From Pelagibacterium limicola (lineage in GTDB: Bacteria; Pseudomonadota; Alphaproteobacteria; Rhizobiales; Devosiaceae): a stretch of DNA of 64,000 nt. The DNA is taken from NCBI RefSeq assembly GCF_015694405.1, contig NZ_JADQDB010000003.1:491698-555697 (forward strand), read 5' to 3'. This document shows positions 8,820-16,835 of the stretch, in pieces (position 1 is the first letter of the stretch; each line of letters opens with the position of its first letter). The position numbers and the translations under genes are program-made. The notes under the pieces were generated by a model, which was given only the letters and a program-made list of their open reading frames with translations, was not told the DNA's origin and did not search any database.

Positions 8820-9389
8820 TTGGTCTTACGCCTGCTATTGAGCCTTTCGGTGGCCGTGGCCCTGGGCTTCGGGCTTTCCTGGTATGCGCTTACCGATGGC
8901 CGGCTGATCGCGGCGGTGCGCGCCGGCCCCTGGGCTGCCTGGCCCGATATCGGGCTGGAAACCCCTAACCCCTATTCGCGCGCTTATCTCGCCCGCAACG
9001 GCCTCATGCAGCTGGGCTATGCCGAGGGTATCCAGTTCGTGGCCATCGCCGACAGCGCGGGCGCGCCGCTCGCGCGCAACTGCACCTATCGCCTCGAGGG
9101 CAGCGTGCCCGGCGCGAGCTTCTGGACGCTGGTGGCGACCGATCCCGAGGGGGTCAATATCGCCGCGTCGCCGGACGGCCCGGCCCTTCATTCCGAACGC
9201 ATGGCCCGCAGGCCGGACGGTTCGGTTCTTATCACGGTCGGGCCCGATCTTGCGCCGGGCAACTGGCTGGAGATCGAGGGCGAAGGGCCGTTCCAGATCG
9301 CGCTTACGCTCTATGACGCGGCGATTTTCGGCGGCGGCTCGTCGACGGTGGGCGAGATGCCCGCGATAACCCAGGATCACTGCCGATGA
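8820..9389 (+). CDS. DUF1214 domain protein, membrane-anchored
   Basis: A 189-residue envelope protein with an N-terminal membrane segment (MVLRLLLSLSVAVALGFGLS). A periplasmic beta-domain matching DUF1214 follows (CTYRLEG, FWTLVATDPEG, PGNWLEIEGEGPFQIALTLYD). The start is probably a TTG, 3 nt after the PBP stop, and the end overlaps the DUF1254 gene by 4 nt, so all three are likely co-transcribed. DUF1214 and DUF1254 are often fused in one protein; here they are separate. The biochemical role is unknown; the context suggests the cell envelope. Confidence 0.82.
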   Translation: MVLRLLLSLSVAVALGFGLSWYALTDGRLIAAVRAGPWAAWPDIGLETPNPYSRAYLARNGLMQLGYAEGIQFVAIADSAGAPLARNCTYRLEGSVPGASFWTLVATDPEGVNIAASPDGPALHSERMARRPDGSVLITVGPDLAPGNWLEIEGEGPFQIALTLYDAAIFGGGSSTVGEMPAITQDHCR

Positions 9390-9931
9390 AGAGGCTGCTG
9401 CTCTGGCTTCTGGCGGGGGTCATGCTTGGGCTGGCGATCCACCTGATCGTCATCCTGACCCTGCCCGGCGCAGCGACGCGCGACCTCTGGAGCCGGCTTG
9501 CCCTCTTGGACGCGGTCGAGACGTTCAAGGTTCTAGACGACATTCCTCCCGGCGCACCCAATCCGCTCGCGCTCGACCCCGAACTGGTCTACGGCATCTG
9601 CCAGCTCGACCTGCAAGACGGCCCGGGCATTGTCAACGGCGCGCTCCCCCTCGCCTACTGGTCCGTCGCGGTCTTCAACCGGCAGGGCCACGTCATCTAT
9701 GCGACCACGAACCGGTCGGGCTCGGGCGAAACCATCGACATGGGCATCTTCAACCCGGTACAGACCCGCTTGCTCGCCGAGCAGCGTTTCGAGATCGCGG
9801 ACGGTTTGCTTCTGGTCGAGTCACCGGGCAACGATGTCATCGTCGTGCTGCGCCTCGCCCCGCCCCACAGGGCCATGCGCGAACGCTATGCCGATGCGCT
9901 GGGCGCGCTCGAATGCGCAACGATCAGGTAG
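9386..9931 (+). CDS. DUF1254 domain protein, membrane-anchored
   Basis: A 181-residue partner of the preceding gene, overlapping it by ATGA. One N-terminal transmembrane helix (LLLWLLAGVMLGLAIHLIVI) is followed by a DUF1254-type domain: YGICQLDLQDGPGIV, LAYWSVAVFNRQGHVIYATTNR. The C-terminal conserved ESPGNDVIVVLRL fits the family. Function unknown. Translational coupling with DUF1214, and position behind a class A PBP, suggest a joint periplasmic role. Confidence 0.8.
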   Translation: MKRLLLWLLAGVMLGLAIHLIVILTLPGAATRDLWSRLALLDAVETFKVLDDIPPGAPNPLALDPELVYGICQLDLQDGPGIVNGALPLAYWSVAVFNRQGHVIYATTNRSGSGETIDMGIFNPVQTRLLAEQRFEIADGLLLVESPGNDVIVVLRLAPPHRAMRERYADALGALECATIR

Positions 9932-10001
9932 AGCAGTCCGAGTTTTTGGAAGGCCCACCGCGCCCTTCGCTACCCTGGCGAAAGCTCAAATGTGAGGGAC
10001 G

Positions 10002-10826
10002 CTACTTCCGCACCACGGGCTCGGGCACATAGACCTGCGTTTGGAGCCGCGACGGCAGCGGAGCGTCCTTGGCGATGAAACCTGCGCCCGCGCCGCCGCA
10101 GAAATCGCGGGCCCGCGCCCGGCGCACATAGACTTCCATTTCCTCGAGCCGCAGATCGACGATCCGGGCTTCCTCGTGCGGGGTTTCGACCAGCAGACGG
10201 TCGAGCGCGGTCGAATAGGAATCGTAGCGGTAACCGAGCGCGCGGACGAACCAGTCGATGCGCCGTTCGTTTTCCCATTTGCGGGCCGCGACCTGCTGGG
10301 AGCTGTCCGGGGCGCCGAGGCGCACATTGCCCACGGCGATGGCGCGCTGACGGTCGACCTCGATTACCCTGCAGATGGCAACGAAGGTCGCCGGGATGGT
10401 TGCGAGGTCGTGCCCGATATCGCTGGCAACGGTCTGGTAGCGGACGCGCGAGGAGGCGTAACGCTCGGAGCGCAGGTGCTCGTAATACCGGTCGGGCGAG
10501 AAGGCGAGGTCGGTCTCGCGCGTCAATCGCGTGCGCTGGAGTTCAACGGCGGTGTCGTAGAACCAGTCCTTTGCATGCGGCGCAACGAGGAAGCGCCACA
10601 CCCGGTCGTGCATTTCGCGTTCCTGATCTGTGAGGTTGAAATCGGAGACCGGTTCGCCGTCGGCGGCGGCGCGGAAGCGCCCGACGGCGGGCATGACTTC
10701 ATCGTGCAGGACGCTGGGCGCAGCGCGGCCGAGATCGCCCACCGGGCGGGCACACCCGGCAAGCGCCGACAGAATAGCAATTGCGCACATCGCGGCGGCA
10801 GCGCCGCGAATCAGCTCGAGTCTCAC
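10002..10826 (-). CDS. Hypothetical lipoprotein
   Basis: A 274-residue protein with a lipoprotein signal: a hydrophobic stretch then SALAGC, the lipidated cysteine being near residue 25. It is therefore probably anchored to the outer or inner membrane on the periplasmic side. The mature part is charged, partly helical, and contains NLTDQEREMHDRVWRFL and EARIVDLRLEEMEVYVRRAR. I recognise no family. Its start overlaps the preceding small gene by 4 nt, so the two are probably one operon. Confidence 0.75.
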   Translation of the reverse strand: MRLELIRGAAAAMCAIAILSALAGCARPVGDLGRAAPSVLHDEVMPAVGRFRAAADGEPVSDFNLTDQEREMHDRVWRFLVAPHAKDWFYDTAVELQRTRLTRETDLAFSPDRYYEHLRSERYASSRVRYQTVASDIGHDLATIPATFVAICRVIEVDRQRAIAVGNVRLGAPDSSQQVAARKWENERRIDWFVRALGYRYDSYSTALDRLLVETPHEEARIVDLRLEEMEVYVRRARARDFCGGAGAGFIAKDAPLPSRLQTQVYVPEPVVRK

Positions 10827-11008
10827 CGTTCGATCTGTTCCTTGCCCTGTGCGGAGCCGCGGCGCGACGACCGCTGTTTCCCAACAGCAGTTCCGCGCTC
10901 GTAACGAACGCCCGTAAACAGAAGAACCTTTGCGTCCTGGCGCCCGGCCCCTGACAGAACCGGCTCGACGCGCGGGGTTCTCGCGTTGAATCTCAACAGC
11001 ACACCCAT
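10823..11008 (-). CDS. Small hypothetical basic protein
   Basis: A 61-residue basic protein (MGVLLRFNARTPRVEPVLSG...). It overlaps the following lipoprotein gene by ATGA, which supports it being translated. I chose the ATG at 11008 because GTGAGG precedes it; an ATG at 11062 would add 18 residues without a better ribosome-binding site. No domain recognised; similar short proteins occur in Hyphomicrobiales. Confidence 0.55.
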   Translation of the reverse strand: MGVLLRFNARTPRVEPVLSGAGRQDAKVLLFTGVRYERGTAVGKQRSSRRGSAQGKEQIER

Positions 11009-11179
11009 GTTGGCCTCACGACTTGCATCGTCCCGGAACCACATTGCCCTCGCCGGCACCATGCCGGTCGGTTCCGAGCCGATGGGGCCATTAAGAATTC
11101 ATCAAGGTTAATGATCCGCTAACGATTTTAAACGAATAATTTGTTCAACAGCTTCGGGGACCGCGAGAACGAATCGCAA

Positions 11180-12331
11180 ATGATCGGCTTTCAGCCTTAC
11201 GAGACATTCCAGCTTCTGATCGAAACCGGCGGCATCGAACGGGCCAACACCCTGCTGGTCGCCGCTTGCGACGCCTACGCACGGCGCCCCAAGCCACTGC
11301 GGGCCGAGGCCGATCAGTTCGAAGCCCTCGTGACCCGTCTTTTCCCGACTGCTGCCCCGACAGCACGGGCAAAGGCCGCCGCCATTCTCGCGAGCGCGCC
11401 CCAATTGACGCCTTCGCTCGAAATCCTCGTTTACGAGAATCTGGGCACAGGCTTGATCAGTCACATCGTTTCGGCGCCGCAGCTGTCCGAGGACGTCATC
11501 ATGCGCCTCATCGACAAGGGCGAACTCGATGTCATCGCGGCGATTGCCCAGCGCAGCGACCTTTCAAATGCCGTTCTTGCACGGCTCTTTCCAATCAACA
11601 GCCGCAAGGTCTACCGCGCCCTCGCGGCCAATGAGGGCATCGCGCCGCGCGGCGCGTATCTTTCGGCCCTCATCCGCTCGGCGCAGATGGATCACCAGGT
11701 TGCTGGGACACTCTCCCAGCGCACCGATTTCGACGCGGCACTCCTGACCTCGGTGTTCTTCGACCTGCCCGAGCGCGGGCGGCTCAACGTGCTGCAGTCC
11801 TATGCACATCGCAATCTGCCGCAGGCACCGATGATGCGGACGTTCGAGCATATTTCGGTGGCGACGAGCGAATTCACGGCTGCGCTCATGAAGCTCTTTT
11901 CGGAAAATCGCCGCCCGGCCATCACGCGGCTTTTGACCCAGATCACCGGCCTCGATGAAGTCCGCTGCGGGGAGATCGCTCACGATACGAGCGGGGCGGC
12001 GCTGTTCGTCGTGCTGCGCGCCTTCGGATGTACGGCCTATGACGGGCTCAAGGTGCTGATCCACGCCACCAGCCACGACGAGGACCGTTCGCGGACACTC
12101 GCCGCCTTCGCGCGGCTGTTCGAGACAGTCGGCACCTCGGCGATGGTCTATGTGATGAGCGCCTGGCGCGGGGACGTCAACCCGATGGAACTTGCCAAGC
12201 CCGAATACGCGCCCTTCATCCAGCCCTCGCGCCGCACCGCCGAACGCCAGCCCGCTCAGCGCAGCGGTTCGGTCGGCGATCAGGCCATTGAGGCGCTCGA
12301 CAAGCTGCAGTCGGTCAGGCGGACGGGCTGA
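11180..12331 (+). CDS. DUF2336 domain protein
   Basis: A roughly 383-residue alpha-helical, HEAT-like repeat protein of the DUF2336 family, found mostly in alphaproteobacteria and without known enzymatic function. Repeats such as ISHIVSAPQLSEDVIMRLIDKGELDVIAAIAQRSDLS are typical (pattern paraphrased from residues about 100-150). I placed the start at the ATG at 11180; an in-frame TTG at 11141 would add 13 residues. A TTAA-N7-CTAA sequence at 11108-11122 resembles a CtrA cell-cycle regulator box. The 3' end overlaps the convergent DUF1491 gene by 17 nt. Confidence 0.8.
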   Translation: MIGFQPYETFQLLIETGGIERANTLLVAACDAYARRPKPLRAEADQFEALVTRLFPTAAPTARAKAAAILASAPQLTPSLEILVYENLGTGLISHIVSAPQLSEDVIMRLIDKGELDVIAAIAQRSDLSNAVLARLFPINSRKVYRALAANEGIAPRGAYLSALIRSAQMDHQVAGTLSQRTDFDAALLTSVFFDLPERGRLNVLQSYAHRNLPQAPMMRTFEHISVATSEFTAALMKLFSENRRPAITRLLTQITGLDEVRCGEIAHDTSGAALFVVLRAFGCTAYDGLKVLIHATSHDEDRSRTLAAFARLFETVGTSAMVYVMSAWRGDVNPMELAKPEYAPFIQPSRRTAERQPAQRSGSVGDQAIEALDKLQSVRRTG

Positions 12332-12662
12332 CGAGATCCAGCCCGTAATCGTCGCCTCGCATTTCCACGGAAAGAACCCACAGGTCGTCGTCGAATTCGA
12401 CCTCCCGGGCGATACGCTCGCGCACGGTCAGGGGGTCGGTGCGGTCGAAACGGCACTGGAACAGCCTCGCGCCGTGATCCTCCCCGGCCAAGGCGGAAGG
12501 CGCGGGCGTGAATAACGAAACGGTGCCGTTGAGGTGGTCGACCTCGACCCATATCTGCCCGGCCGAGGGATCGCCACGCCGGGACACCACGCAAAAGCGC
12601 CCCAGATCGTTATGACGCCGCACAAAGGCGGAGCACCAGATATCGCTGCGCAACCGCGACAT
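12315..12662 (-). CDS. DUF1491 family protein
   Basis: A 115-residue protein of the alphaproteobacterial DUF1491 family, function unknown. It shows the family hallmarks: N-terminal MSRLRSDIWCSAFVRRHN, a central IWVEVDHLNGTVSLFTPAP, and a C-terminal REVEFDDDLWVLSVE. Length is as expected. It is convergent with the DUF2336 gene, overlapping it at the 3' ends. It is probably cytoplasmic. Confidence 0.82.
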   Translation of the reverse strand: MSRLRSDIWCSAFVRRHNDLGRFCVVSRRGDPSAGQIWVEVDHLNGTVSLFTPAPSALAGEDHGARLFQCRFDRTDPLTVRERIAREVEFDDDLWVLSVEMRGDDYGLDLVSPSA

Positions 12663-12706
12663 GGAATTCCTTCACGTTCTGCCATCCCCGCCCCCGCTGG
12701 CACCGC

Positions 12707-12775
12707 AGGGCCACCCTCCCCCTCCAAGGCGAGAGGATGGGCTTTCGCAAAGCGAAAGATCGGATGAGGCGTGCC
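12707..12775. repeat. Possible degenerate intergenic repeat
   Basis: This stretch holds a CCACCCTCCCCCT run followed by the inverted repeat CTTTCGC-AAA-GCGAAAG (12742-12758). The C-rich run resembles the arms of the large inverted repeat at 55006-55140. I read it as a decayed intergenic repeat, not a gene. Confidence 0.35.
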
Positions 12776-12797
12776 GCGATGCCTGCAACAAAGCCGA

Positions 12798-12817
12798 ATG
12801 CCGGGTTAACCCGGCAT
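12798..12817 (-). terminator. Perfect 20-bp palindrome, likely terminator of the peptidoglycan-binding gene
   Basis: ATGCCGGGTTAACCCGGCAT is a perfect palindrome 8 nt past the stop at 12825. As RNA it forms an 8-bp stem with a TTAA loop, followed on the minus strand by TCGGCTTTGTTG. A weak terminator is most likely; a protein-binding site is possible. Confidence 0.5.
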
Positions 12818-12824
12818 ACCCTGC

Positions 12825-13847
12825 TTATATATAGGCACCCGCCGCGACAAGCATGTCGCGGACGGCGGGGCTGACTTCGCCCGTGGCGGGGAAATTGTTG
12901 AAGACCTGGAACTTGCGGATGGCGAGCGCCGTGGTTTCGCCGGCGATGCCGTCTACCGGCGCCTGCAGAAAGCCAAGGCGCGACAGACCGCGCTGGATCT
13001 CGCTGACCAGTTCACGGTCGAGTGCCGGTGGCACGCTCGCCGGGGCCGAGGCAGCGGACGCGGGATCGAAGACAACCGCTTGCGCGACCACTTCCCGCTC
13101 GGGCTGGACGGCGGCGGCCGTCGGCGCGACCGCCCCGGCATCAAGCCCGGCGATCAGGGTATCAAGTTCCGCCTGCTCGGCCTGAGAAGCGACTGGCGCG
13201 GCCGCGGGGGTTGCGGCAGCCGGCTGAGGTGCCTGGGACGTATTCGCGGTCGCATTGCGCACCGCCTGCATGACCTGGGGAGAAGCAGCGCCAGTGCGCG
13301 GCAGACCGTGACGCTGTTCAAAGGAACGGATCGCGTCGGCCGTCTTGGGGCCGTAATATCCGTCCACGGTACCGTCGAACAGCCCCATAGCCTTGAGCTT
13401 TTCCTGCAACTCGGCGATGTCGGCATTGCCGATGCCGGTCGGCGCGGGCGTCTCGGATTGGGCCGCGACTGAGACAGGGGCCGGCGTCGACGCTGGCGAG
13501 GCGGCCGGGACTGCAGTCGTTGCGGCGGTCTCCTCGGCGGGTGTCGCGATCACCGGCCGGACCGGCGGGGGCACCGGCACGGCGGCGGGTGCTGGCGTGC
13601 CTGCGGAAAACATGGGTGCGGGATGGCGCATTTCCTGGAGGAACATCGCATTGGTCCCCGCCATGAGCGTCAGGCCCGCCGCGAGCATGAACGCGGTCGA
13701 GCCCATGGGTGAGCGGACCATCCTGTCGAAACACCAGTGACCGCCACGAACGGCGAGGCCGGCAAGGCCGGCGCCGATGGCGAGCGGGATGTTTGTCATA
13801 GAGTTCGCCGTCATCTTGCTGCGCTTCTTTTTTCGTCTTGGAGCCAT
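12825..13847 (-). CDS. Membrane-anchored peptidoglycan-binding protein with two PG_binding_1 domains
   Basis: A 340-residue envelope protein. A basic N-terminus and a membrane segment (about residues 50-72) lead into a long Pro/Ala-rich linker. Two PG_binding_1 domains follow: one at about 140-195 (LQEKLKAMGLFDGTVDGYYG...RSFEQRHGL) and one at the C-terminus (LSRLGFLQAPVDGIAGETTALAIRKFQ). It overlaps the upstream histidine kinase gene by 37 nt if the first ATG (13847) is used. The alternative ATG at 13814 overlaps the kinase stop as ATGA, so the exact start is uncertain. Co-expression with the kinase is likely. Confidence 0.82.
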   Translation of the reverse strand: MAPRRKKKRSKMTANSMTNIPLAIGAGLAGLAVRGGHWCFDRMVRSPMGSTAFMLAAGLTLMAGTNAMFLQEMRHPAPMFSAGTPAPAAVPVPPPVRPVIATPAEETAATTAVPAASPASTPAPVSVAAQSETPAPTGIGNADIAELQEKLKAMGLFDGTVDGYYGPKTADAIRSFEQRHGLPRTGAASPQVMQAVRNATANTSQAPQPAAATPAAAPVASQAEQAELDTLIAGLDAGAVAPTAAAVQPEREVVAQAVVFDPASAASAPASVPPALDRELVSEIQRGLSRLGFLQAPVDGIAGETTALAIRKFQVFNNFPATGEVSPAVRDMLVAAGAYI

Positions 13848-15697
13848 TTCGTTTCGTCGTCTGGGGTGGGACGGGGTGTATGGAGCGGTTCGATCGTCCC
13901 CCCGTGTGTGCTTTCCGGCCCGTCGAGCGGGAGCAGCACGCTGACCGTGGTGCCCATGCCGGGGGCCGATGCAATATCGAGCCTGCCCCGGTGCAGACCG
14001 ACCAGCCCCTTGACGATGGATAGGCCGAGCCCGGTGCCTTCATAGCGGCGGGTCAAACCATCCTGCGCCTGCAGGAAGGGTTCGCCGACGCGGCTCACGG
14101 TCTCGGGCTTCATGCCGATTCCGCTATCGCTGACCGAAATCAGCAGCATCTTGCCCTGCCGTTTCATCGCCAGCCGGACGACGCCGCCGTCATGACTGAA
14201 CTTGACCGCGTTCGAGAGCAGGTTGATGAGGATCTGGCGGCAGGCACGCTCGTCGGCGACCAGCGTGGGGAGCGCGGCGGGAATTTCGACCTTTAGGGCG
14301 ATGCCGCGGTCGCGGGCGGCCTTGTCCACGATCTGCGTGCAGGGTTCGATGAGGCTGGCCGGCATGAAGGGCTCGGCCTGCACCTCGAACTTGCCTGCCT
14401 CGATCTTGGACATGTCGAGCAGCATGTTGACCACATCGAGCAGGTGATGGCCGCTCTGGCTGATGAGCGCGGCGTATTCCTTGTGCTGGGGCGATGGCTC
14501 GCCGCCGATCCCGGCGTGCATCATGTCGGAGAAACCAACAATGGCATTGAGCGGTGTCCGCAATTCGTGACCGACCGTTGCGAGGAACCGCGACTTGGCC
14601 AGCGAAGCCTCCTCGGCATCCACGCGCGCCTTTTCCAGCTTCCCCTCGGCCTGCTTGCGGTCCGAAATGTCGCGGATGATCCCGAGGATTTCCCGGACTT
14701 CGGCCTCTGCGTCGTCGATCACCGGCGAAAGGCTGAGCTCCACCCAGATGAACCTTGCGGCCTTGCCCCCCTCGCCATCCCGGCGCATCCGCACTTCGAC
14801 GCTGGTGTGCAGGCCGCGCTTGCTGGCGTCGGAAAGGGCCGCGAGGTAGGCGGGGCGGTCCATGACATGGACACGCTCGAAAAAGCCGTTGCCGTCGAGC
14901 TCGTAGCGCTGGCAGTTGAAAAGGTCCGCCGCCGAACGCGAGAGAAAGAAGATGCTGCCGTTTGCGCCATAGCGGACCACGGCATCCTTGACGCTTTCAA
15001 CGAGAAGCGAGAACGTGCTCAGATTGCTCCGCCCCCTGACGAGCGCAGCGGTGTTGAGCCGGTTGGCGGTGACGGCGACCACCAGGGCAGCCGCCAAGTA
15101 GACAGTGACAACCAGGAACAGCCAATCGGGCCCGTTCTGGGTGAACGGATTCGGAATGTGGCCGGCGTACCCGCCCACGCTCATGGCGATGGCGATTACG
15201 GGTGCAAGCCAGGCGAGATGCTTGCGGCGGCTTTGCGACATCAGCAGCGCCATCAACGTGGCCATCAACGTAATGGCGAGGCCGAAATCGAAGATGTCGG
15301 GATCGGCAAGCGAGAGGGCGCTGCCAACGAGCGTGATCAGCACGACCTGGCAGGTCAGTTCCCATTCGAATGCCCGCCGCATGTGGAAAACCAGCGCAAG
15401 TGCGGCCAGCGCCAGTCCTGCCGTCACCAGAACGGCTGGCGCGCTCAGCCCCTGGGTGAGCATGTAGAAGGCCACTGGATAAGCGATCGCGACGGCGCCG
15501 AGCATCAACAGGGAGTTGAACAGCAATGCTTGCTTGAGCAGCACGTCGGGACGCGCACTGGCCCATTTCGGGCCGGTGAACAGCTTGCCGAGCGCTGAAA
15601 GAAAGAAACGGTTACGCATTGCCTGACTCAACTGAGCCGGGCAAACAACGCGCCCGGCGCCGGTCCCACCGGCATCTCGGGCCACAGTTTCATTCAA
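13811..15697 (-). CDS. Membrane sensor histidine kinase with PAS domain
   Basis: A 628-residue kinase. About six N-terminal transmembrane helices (residues 55-215) precede a PAS-type sensor (about 230-350, with the C-terminal PAC-like EILGIIRDISDRKQAE). HisKA follows (phospho-acceptor H in GHELRTPLNAIVGFSDM), then HATPase_c with the N-box NLLSNAVKFS, G1 DSGIGM and G2 GTGLGLSIVKGL. The architecture resembles alphaproteobacterial DivJ/PleC-type kinases, which control cell cycle and development, but orthology cannot be settled by eye. No response regulator lies next to it. The peptidoglycan-binding gene follows and overlaps. Confidence 0.88.
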   Translation of the reverse strand: MNETVARDAGGTGAGRVVCPAQLSQAMRNRFFLSALGKLFTGPKWASARPDVLLKQALLFNSLLMLGAVAIAYPVAFYMLTQGLSAPAVLVTAGLALAALALVFHMRRAFEWELTCQVVLITLVGSALSLADPDIFDFGLAITLMATLMALLMSQSRRKHLAWLAPVIAIAMSVGGYAGHIPNPFTQNGPDWLFLVVTVYLAAALVVAVTANRLNTAALVRGRSNLSTFSLLVESVKDAVVRYGANGSIFFLSRSAADLFNCQRYELDGNGFFERVHVMDRPAYLAALSDASKRGLHTSVEVRMRRDGEGGKAARFIWVELSLSPVIDDAEAEVREILGIIRDISDRKQAEGKLEKARVDAEEASLAKSRFLATVGHELRTPLNAIVGFSDMMHAGIGGEPSPQHKEYAALISQSGHHLLDVVNMLLDMSKIEAGKFEVQAEPFMPASLIEPCTQIVDKAARDRGIALKVEIPAALPTLVADERACRQILINLLSNAVKFSHDGGVVRLAMKRQGKMLLISVSDSGIGMKPETVSRVGEPFLQAQDGLTRRYEGTGLGLSIVKGLVGLHRGRLDIASAPGMGTTVSVLLPLDGPESTHGGTIEPLHTPRPTPDDETKWLQDEKRSAAR

Positions 15698-15928
15698 GCC
15701 CTAATGCACCCTTAAATAGAGTCGGACAGCGCGCGAAGGCTGCCGCAGGGAAGGCGTGTTTCTCCGGGTAGCGTAAATAGAGTCTTGCTTAGCATCCGGT
15801 GCAGCCGGAGTGCGGCAATTGCATAAAATTTTATCTTAATTTGAGGCAAGTCGCAGAGATCGGCTTTACGGGATCGGGGTAACGTTCGGACAAGCGGCGG
15901 GATTGCCGCGAGACACAGGTATAAGTCG

Positions 15929-16234
15929 ATGTTCCTCCTGCGCTCTGCCTTCTGGCTCACTGTCGGTTTCATGCTCGTTGCTCCCACCGTGGGCGCTGAC
16001 ATAGGAACGGTCGCGTCCCAGAAAGCAGGCGAGATCGCGCAGGAAGGCTCCCAGGCGATTTCGCAAGGCGTCAGAAGCATCGAATGCGAATCGCTTGAAT
16101 GCATTATCGGACGCACCATGGTGCTTGGTGCGCTCGAAACCAACGCTGCCCCGTCCAGTCTCAGTCCCATGCAAGACGCGCCGTCAGCAGGTCCGGCCCC
16201 CGTGCCCCCGCCTCGGCCGGATTGGGCAAGCTAG
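15929..16234 (+). CDS. Small exported protein of unknown function
   Basis: A 101-residue protein with a signal peptide (MFLLRSAFWLTVGFMLVAPTVGA). A short helix (IGTVASQKAGEIAQEGSQAISQGVRSI) and a CxxxxC pair (ECESLECI) follow, then a Pro-rich tail (PAPVPPPRPDWAS). It resembles DUF5330-type short exported proteins of rhizobia, though I cannot confirm this. It is monocistronic, preceded by about 230 bp that hold two copies of TAAATAGAGTC (15713 and 15774), and closed by a strong terminator. Confidence 0.65.
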   Translation: MFLLRSAFWLTVGFMLVAPTVGADIGTVASQKAGEIAQEGSQAISQGVRSIECESLECIIGRTMVLGALETNAAPSSLSPMQDAPSAGPAPVPPPRPDWAS

Positions 16235-16279
16235 GGAACCGCCGCCCCACCCATCCAACACAAAGGTGGTTTCCCGTTT

Positions 16280-16317
16280 GGGCCGCAAACGCTCTGCCCG
16301 CGTTTGCGGCCCTTTTT
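16280..16317 (+). terminator. Strong rho-independent terminator
   Basis: GGGCCGCAAACGC and GCGTTTGCGGCCC form a perfect 13-bp stem with a 7-nt loop, followed by TTTTT. It closes the small exported-protein gene upstream of sufE. Confidence 0.92.
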
Positions 16318-16357
16318 GATATGGCATTCCGCGCGGCGACGCTCTACATAACGGGAC

Positions 16358-16789
16358 ATGACGACGACCGCCGCCTTTGAAGAAATCGCCGAAAACCTCT
16401 CGTTTCTCGACGATTGGGAAGACCGGTACCGCTATATCATCGAGCTGGGCCAGGCCCTGCCCCCGCTCGCCGACGAGGAGCGGAACGAAGCCAACCGCGT
16501 GCGCGGATGCGCATCGCAGGTGTGGCTGGTCACCGAGCGCGCGCAGAAGGACGGCGCGGCGGTGCTGACCTATCGCGGCGAGTCCGACGCCATGATCGTC
16601 AGGGGCCTCGTCTCGATCCTGCTGGCGCTCTATTCAGGCCGCACGCCCGCAGACATCGCTGCCACCGACGCCCTGCCCATCCTCGACGACCTCGGGCTGC
16701 GCGAGCATCTCTCGACCCAACGCGCGAACGGGCTGGCCGCTATGGTCGGGCGCATCCGCAGCGACGCAAAGTCGCTGGCGGATAACTGA
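16358..16789 (+). CDS. sufE: SufE-family sulfur acceptor for Fe-S cluster assembly
   Basis: SufE accepts persulfide sulfur from the cysteine desulfurase SufS and stimulates it. The 143-residue protein has the expected length and motif: RVRGCASQVWL, with the sulfur-accepting cysteine at residue 51, the same position as in E. coli SufE. The LDDWEDRYRYIIELG and GLVSILLALYSGRTPADI regions are conserved. It stands alone, away from any suf operon in the window. Its last residues and stop codon lie inside a dispersed repeat (see 16781-16835). Confidence 0.92.
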   Translation: MTTTAAFEEIAENLSFLDDWEDRYRYIIELGQALPPLADEERNEANRVRGCASQVWLVTERAQKDGAAVLTYRGESDAMIVRGLVSILLALYSGRTPADIAATDALPILDDLGLREHLSTQRANGLAAMVGRIRSDAKSLADN

Positions 16790-16835
16790 ACGGATTATAC
16801 GTCTTTCGTTCAATTCGTTCAGTTAAAATTTGTCC
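16781..16835 (+). repeat. Dispersed 55-bp repeat, copy 1 (inverted-repeat ends)
   Basis: The element begins GATAACTGAACG, ends ...TCAGTTAAAATTTGTCC, and has perfect 10-bp inverted arms TAACTGAACG (16783-16792) and CGTTCAGTTA (16816-16825). A second copy, inverted, lies at 59260-59313. Twelve of 12 bases match at the left end and 26 of 29 at the right, with a diverged centre. The element overlaps the sufE stop codon and runs up to the convergent DUF6456 gene. It looks like a miniature intergenic repeat and may also act as a bidirectional hairpin. Confidence 0.75.

Noticed and set aside
11108..11122. TTAA-N7-CTAA resembling a CtrA box before the DUF2336 gene
   Set aside because: It has one mismatch to the consensus, and such sites arise by chance in AT-richer gaps; not reported as a feature.
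14444..15598. A 384-codon plus-strand frame
   Set aside because: Antisense to the histidine kinase gene, without family motifs.
15713..15784. Two copies of TAAATAGAGTC upstream of the small exported protein
   Set aside because: The copies are short and 61 nt apart without symmetry, so chance cannot be excluded; noted in the gene entry only.
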